Of a stretch of 64,000 bases of DNA, positions 63,165-64,000 are shown piece after piece. Numbering within the stretch: the first letter of the stretch is position 1; the number at the start of each line of letters is the position of its first letter. The position numbers and the translations under genes are program-made. Origin of the DNA: Teredinibacter sp. KSP-S5-2 (GTDB lineage: Bacteria; Pseudomonadota; Gammaproteobacteria; Pseudomonadales; Cellvibrionaceae); NCBI RefSeq assembly GCF_032773895.1, contig NZ_CP120416.1:4617001-4681000 (forward strand), given 5' to 3'. The notes beneath the pieces were generated by a model that saw nothing but the letters and a program-made list of their open reading frames with translations, was not told where the DNA came from and did not search any database.

Positions 63165-64000
63165 ATGGCAGACAGTCGTTGGACAGAGGTAAAAGAGCGC
63201 GGTAACTACTGGGGAATGAAAGCCTTGATGGTGCTCTATGCATGGGGTGGAAAATGGCTCATGTATCCCGTGTTGTTAGTGGTGGTGTTTTATTTTTTTA
63301 TTTCCAACCGGGAGACCCGTCGTTGTTCCTTGGCCTACCTCCAGCGTGTAAACCGTGAGAAGGGAGGCAACTGGGCGCAGCCTAATTTGTGGTTGTCCTG
63401 GCGTCACTACATGGCGTTTGCTGATGCGTTGTTTCAGCGCGCATCCGCCTGGCTGGGCCACATAAAATTGAAGGATATTACTTTTGAAGAAAAGGAAGAA
63501 ATTCTCAGTTTAACCAGGCAGCGCAAGGGCGTCATTATTCTGGGCTCTCACGCCGGTAACCTGGAAATGAGTCGCGCAGTAATTGGCGAAGAAGATGTAG
63601 TGATGAACGTGGTGGTGAATTCACGTCATACCGAACAATTTAATCGTTTGCTGCGCAGTTTGAGTTCATCCGTTGATGTGAACTTGATTGCGATGGATGA
63701 ATTAACTCCAGCAACCGCCATCAGTATTCGCGAAAAATTGGATCGAGGTGAGTGTTTGGTTTTGCTGGCTGACAGAATTGCGCAAGGCAGTGAAAACCGA
63801 AAAATTGCCGCTCGCTTTTTAGGTGATGATGTTTTTTTACCGGAGGGCGCATTCCGTCTAGCGGTTGCGTTGGGTGCGCCGGTTGTTTTTATGTCGTGTG
63901 TCAAAGCCGCCAATGGCTATGAAGTGGTTTATGACAATATTGGTGAAAAAGTAAAACAACGAGCAGCATCAGCAAAACGGGGTGACAGAGTGCAAGCCCT
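63165..64000 (+). CDS. LpxL-like acyltransferase (C-terminal half of ApeJ), cut by window end
   Basis: The frame is open from the ATG at 63165 to the last base, at least 278 residues. It has an N-terminal hydrophobic stretch (about 18-45), the lauroyltransferase motif His129-x4-Glu134 in GSHAGNLEMSR, and LPEGAFRLAVALGAPVV, the EGAFRLA region of LpxL/HtrB. It should acylate the pigment or its carrier. The C-terminus and the remaining ape genes lie past 64000. Confidence 0.82.
   Translation, partial: MADSRWTEVKERGNYWGMKALMVLYAWGGKWLMYPVLLVVVFYFFISNRETRRCSLAYLQRVNREKGGNWAQPNLWLSWRHYMAFADALFQRASAWLGHIKLKDITFEEKEEILSLTRQRKGVIILGSHAGNLEMSRAVIGEEDVVMNVVVNSRHTEQFNRLLRSLSSSVDVNLIAMDELTPATAISIREKLDRGECLVLLADRIAQGSENRKIAARFLGDDVFLPEGAFRLAVALGAPVVFMSCVKAANGYEVVYDNIGEKVKQRAASAKRGDRVQA

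Overview
This is a chromosomal window from a gammaproteobacterium, most likely the Cellvibrionaceae (Saccharophagus / Teredinibacter / Cellvibrio relatives). The grounds are a secreted M4 protease with very long poly-serine linkers and two carbohydrate-binding modules, a typical trait of marine polysaccharide degraders, and a gene order close to that around the Pseudomonas replication origin (yrdA-prlC-yheV, the coxBA-ctaG-coxC-DUF2909-surf1-ctaA-ctaB-sco block, and znuBC-zur-znuA / polA / engB / cytochrome c4 / dsbA / GGDEF). No rRNA, tRNA, CRISPR array, insertion sequence or prophage was seen. The species cannot be named from the sequence.

Layout. 0-13.5 kb: housekeeping and accessory genes (transglutaminase-like protein, gamma carbonic anhydrase, oligopeptidase A, YheV, a small outer-membrane beta-barrel, YtoQ, NhaA, the modular M4 protease, a MATE exporter, a Fur-box-preceded DUF2061-gpmA pair, Dps). 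13.9-22.9 kb: a complete aa3-type cytochrome c oxidase locus with its copper (CtaG, SCO) and heme A (CtaA, CtaB, SURF1) assembly factors. 22.9-35.1 kb: stress and redox genes (hemerythrin, YceI, alpha/beta hydrolase, GFA enzyme, LexA-box-preceded yebG, globin), a Gfo/Idh/MocA oxidoreductase with a nitrilase-family amidase, and an orphan XdhC/MocA pair. 36.3-39.3 kb: the zinc uptake system with a perfect Zur operator between zur and znuA. 39.3-48.4 kb: polA, engB, cytochrome c4, dsbA, a GGDEF cyclase and a phosphopantetheinyl transferase.

48.4-64 kb is a pigment cluster that continues past the window end. It combines a dialkylresorcinol module (DarA, DarB, a small unknown, a BtrH-like acyltransferase) with a second ketosynthase / ketosynthase-like / ACP cassette and an ABC exporter, and then the aryl polyene genes in the usual apeC-D-E-F-G-H-I-J order, with ApeJ split into a glycosyltransferase and an acyltransferase. 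The combination predicts a flexirubin-type product: an aryl polyene acid esterified to a dialkylresorcinol. The phosphopantetheinyl transferase at the cluster edge would arm the three ACPs.

The most unexpected signal is non-coding. Downstream of polA, where other gammaproteobacteria carry Spot 42 or ErsA, there is a candidate sRNA with a sigma-E/AlgU-type promoter and a terminator whose loop is C-rich. Upstream of polA, on the opposite strand and ending at the znuA stop codon, is a second candidate with a C-rich terminator loop. The two share an exact 15-mer (ACCCCTTAGACAGAC), part of which is perfectly complementary to the Shine-Dalgarno of the M4 protease gene. They look like sibling regulatory RNAs that bind ribosome-binding sites. 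A third terminator with a C-rich loop lies between the first candidate and engB.
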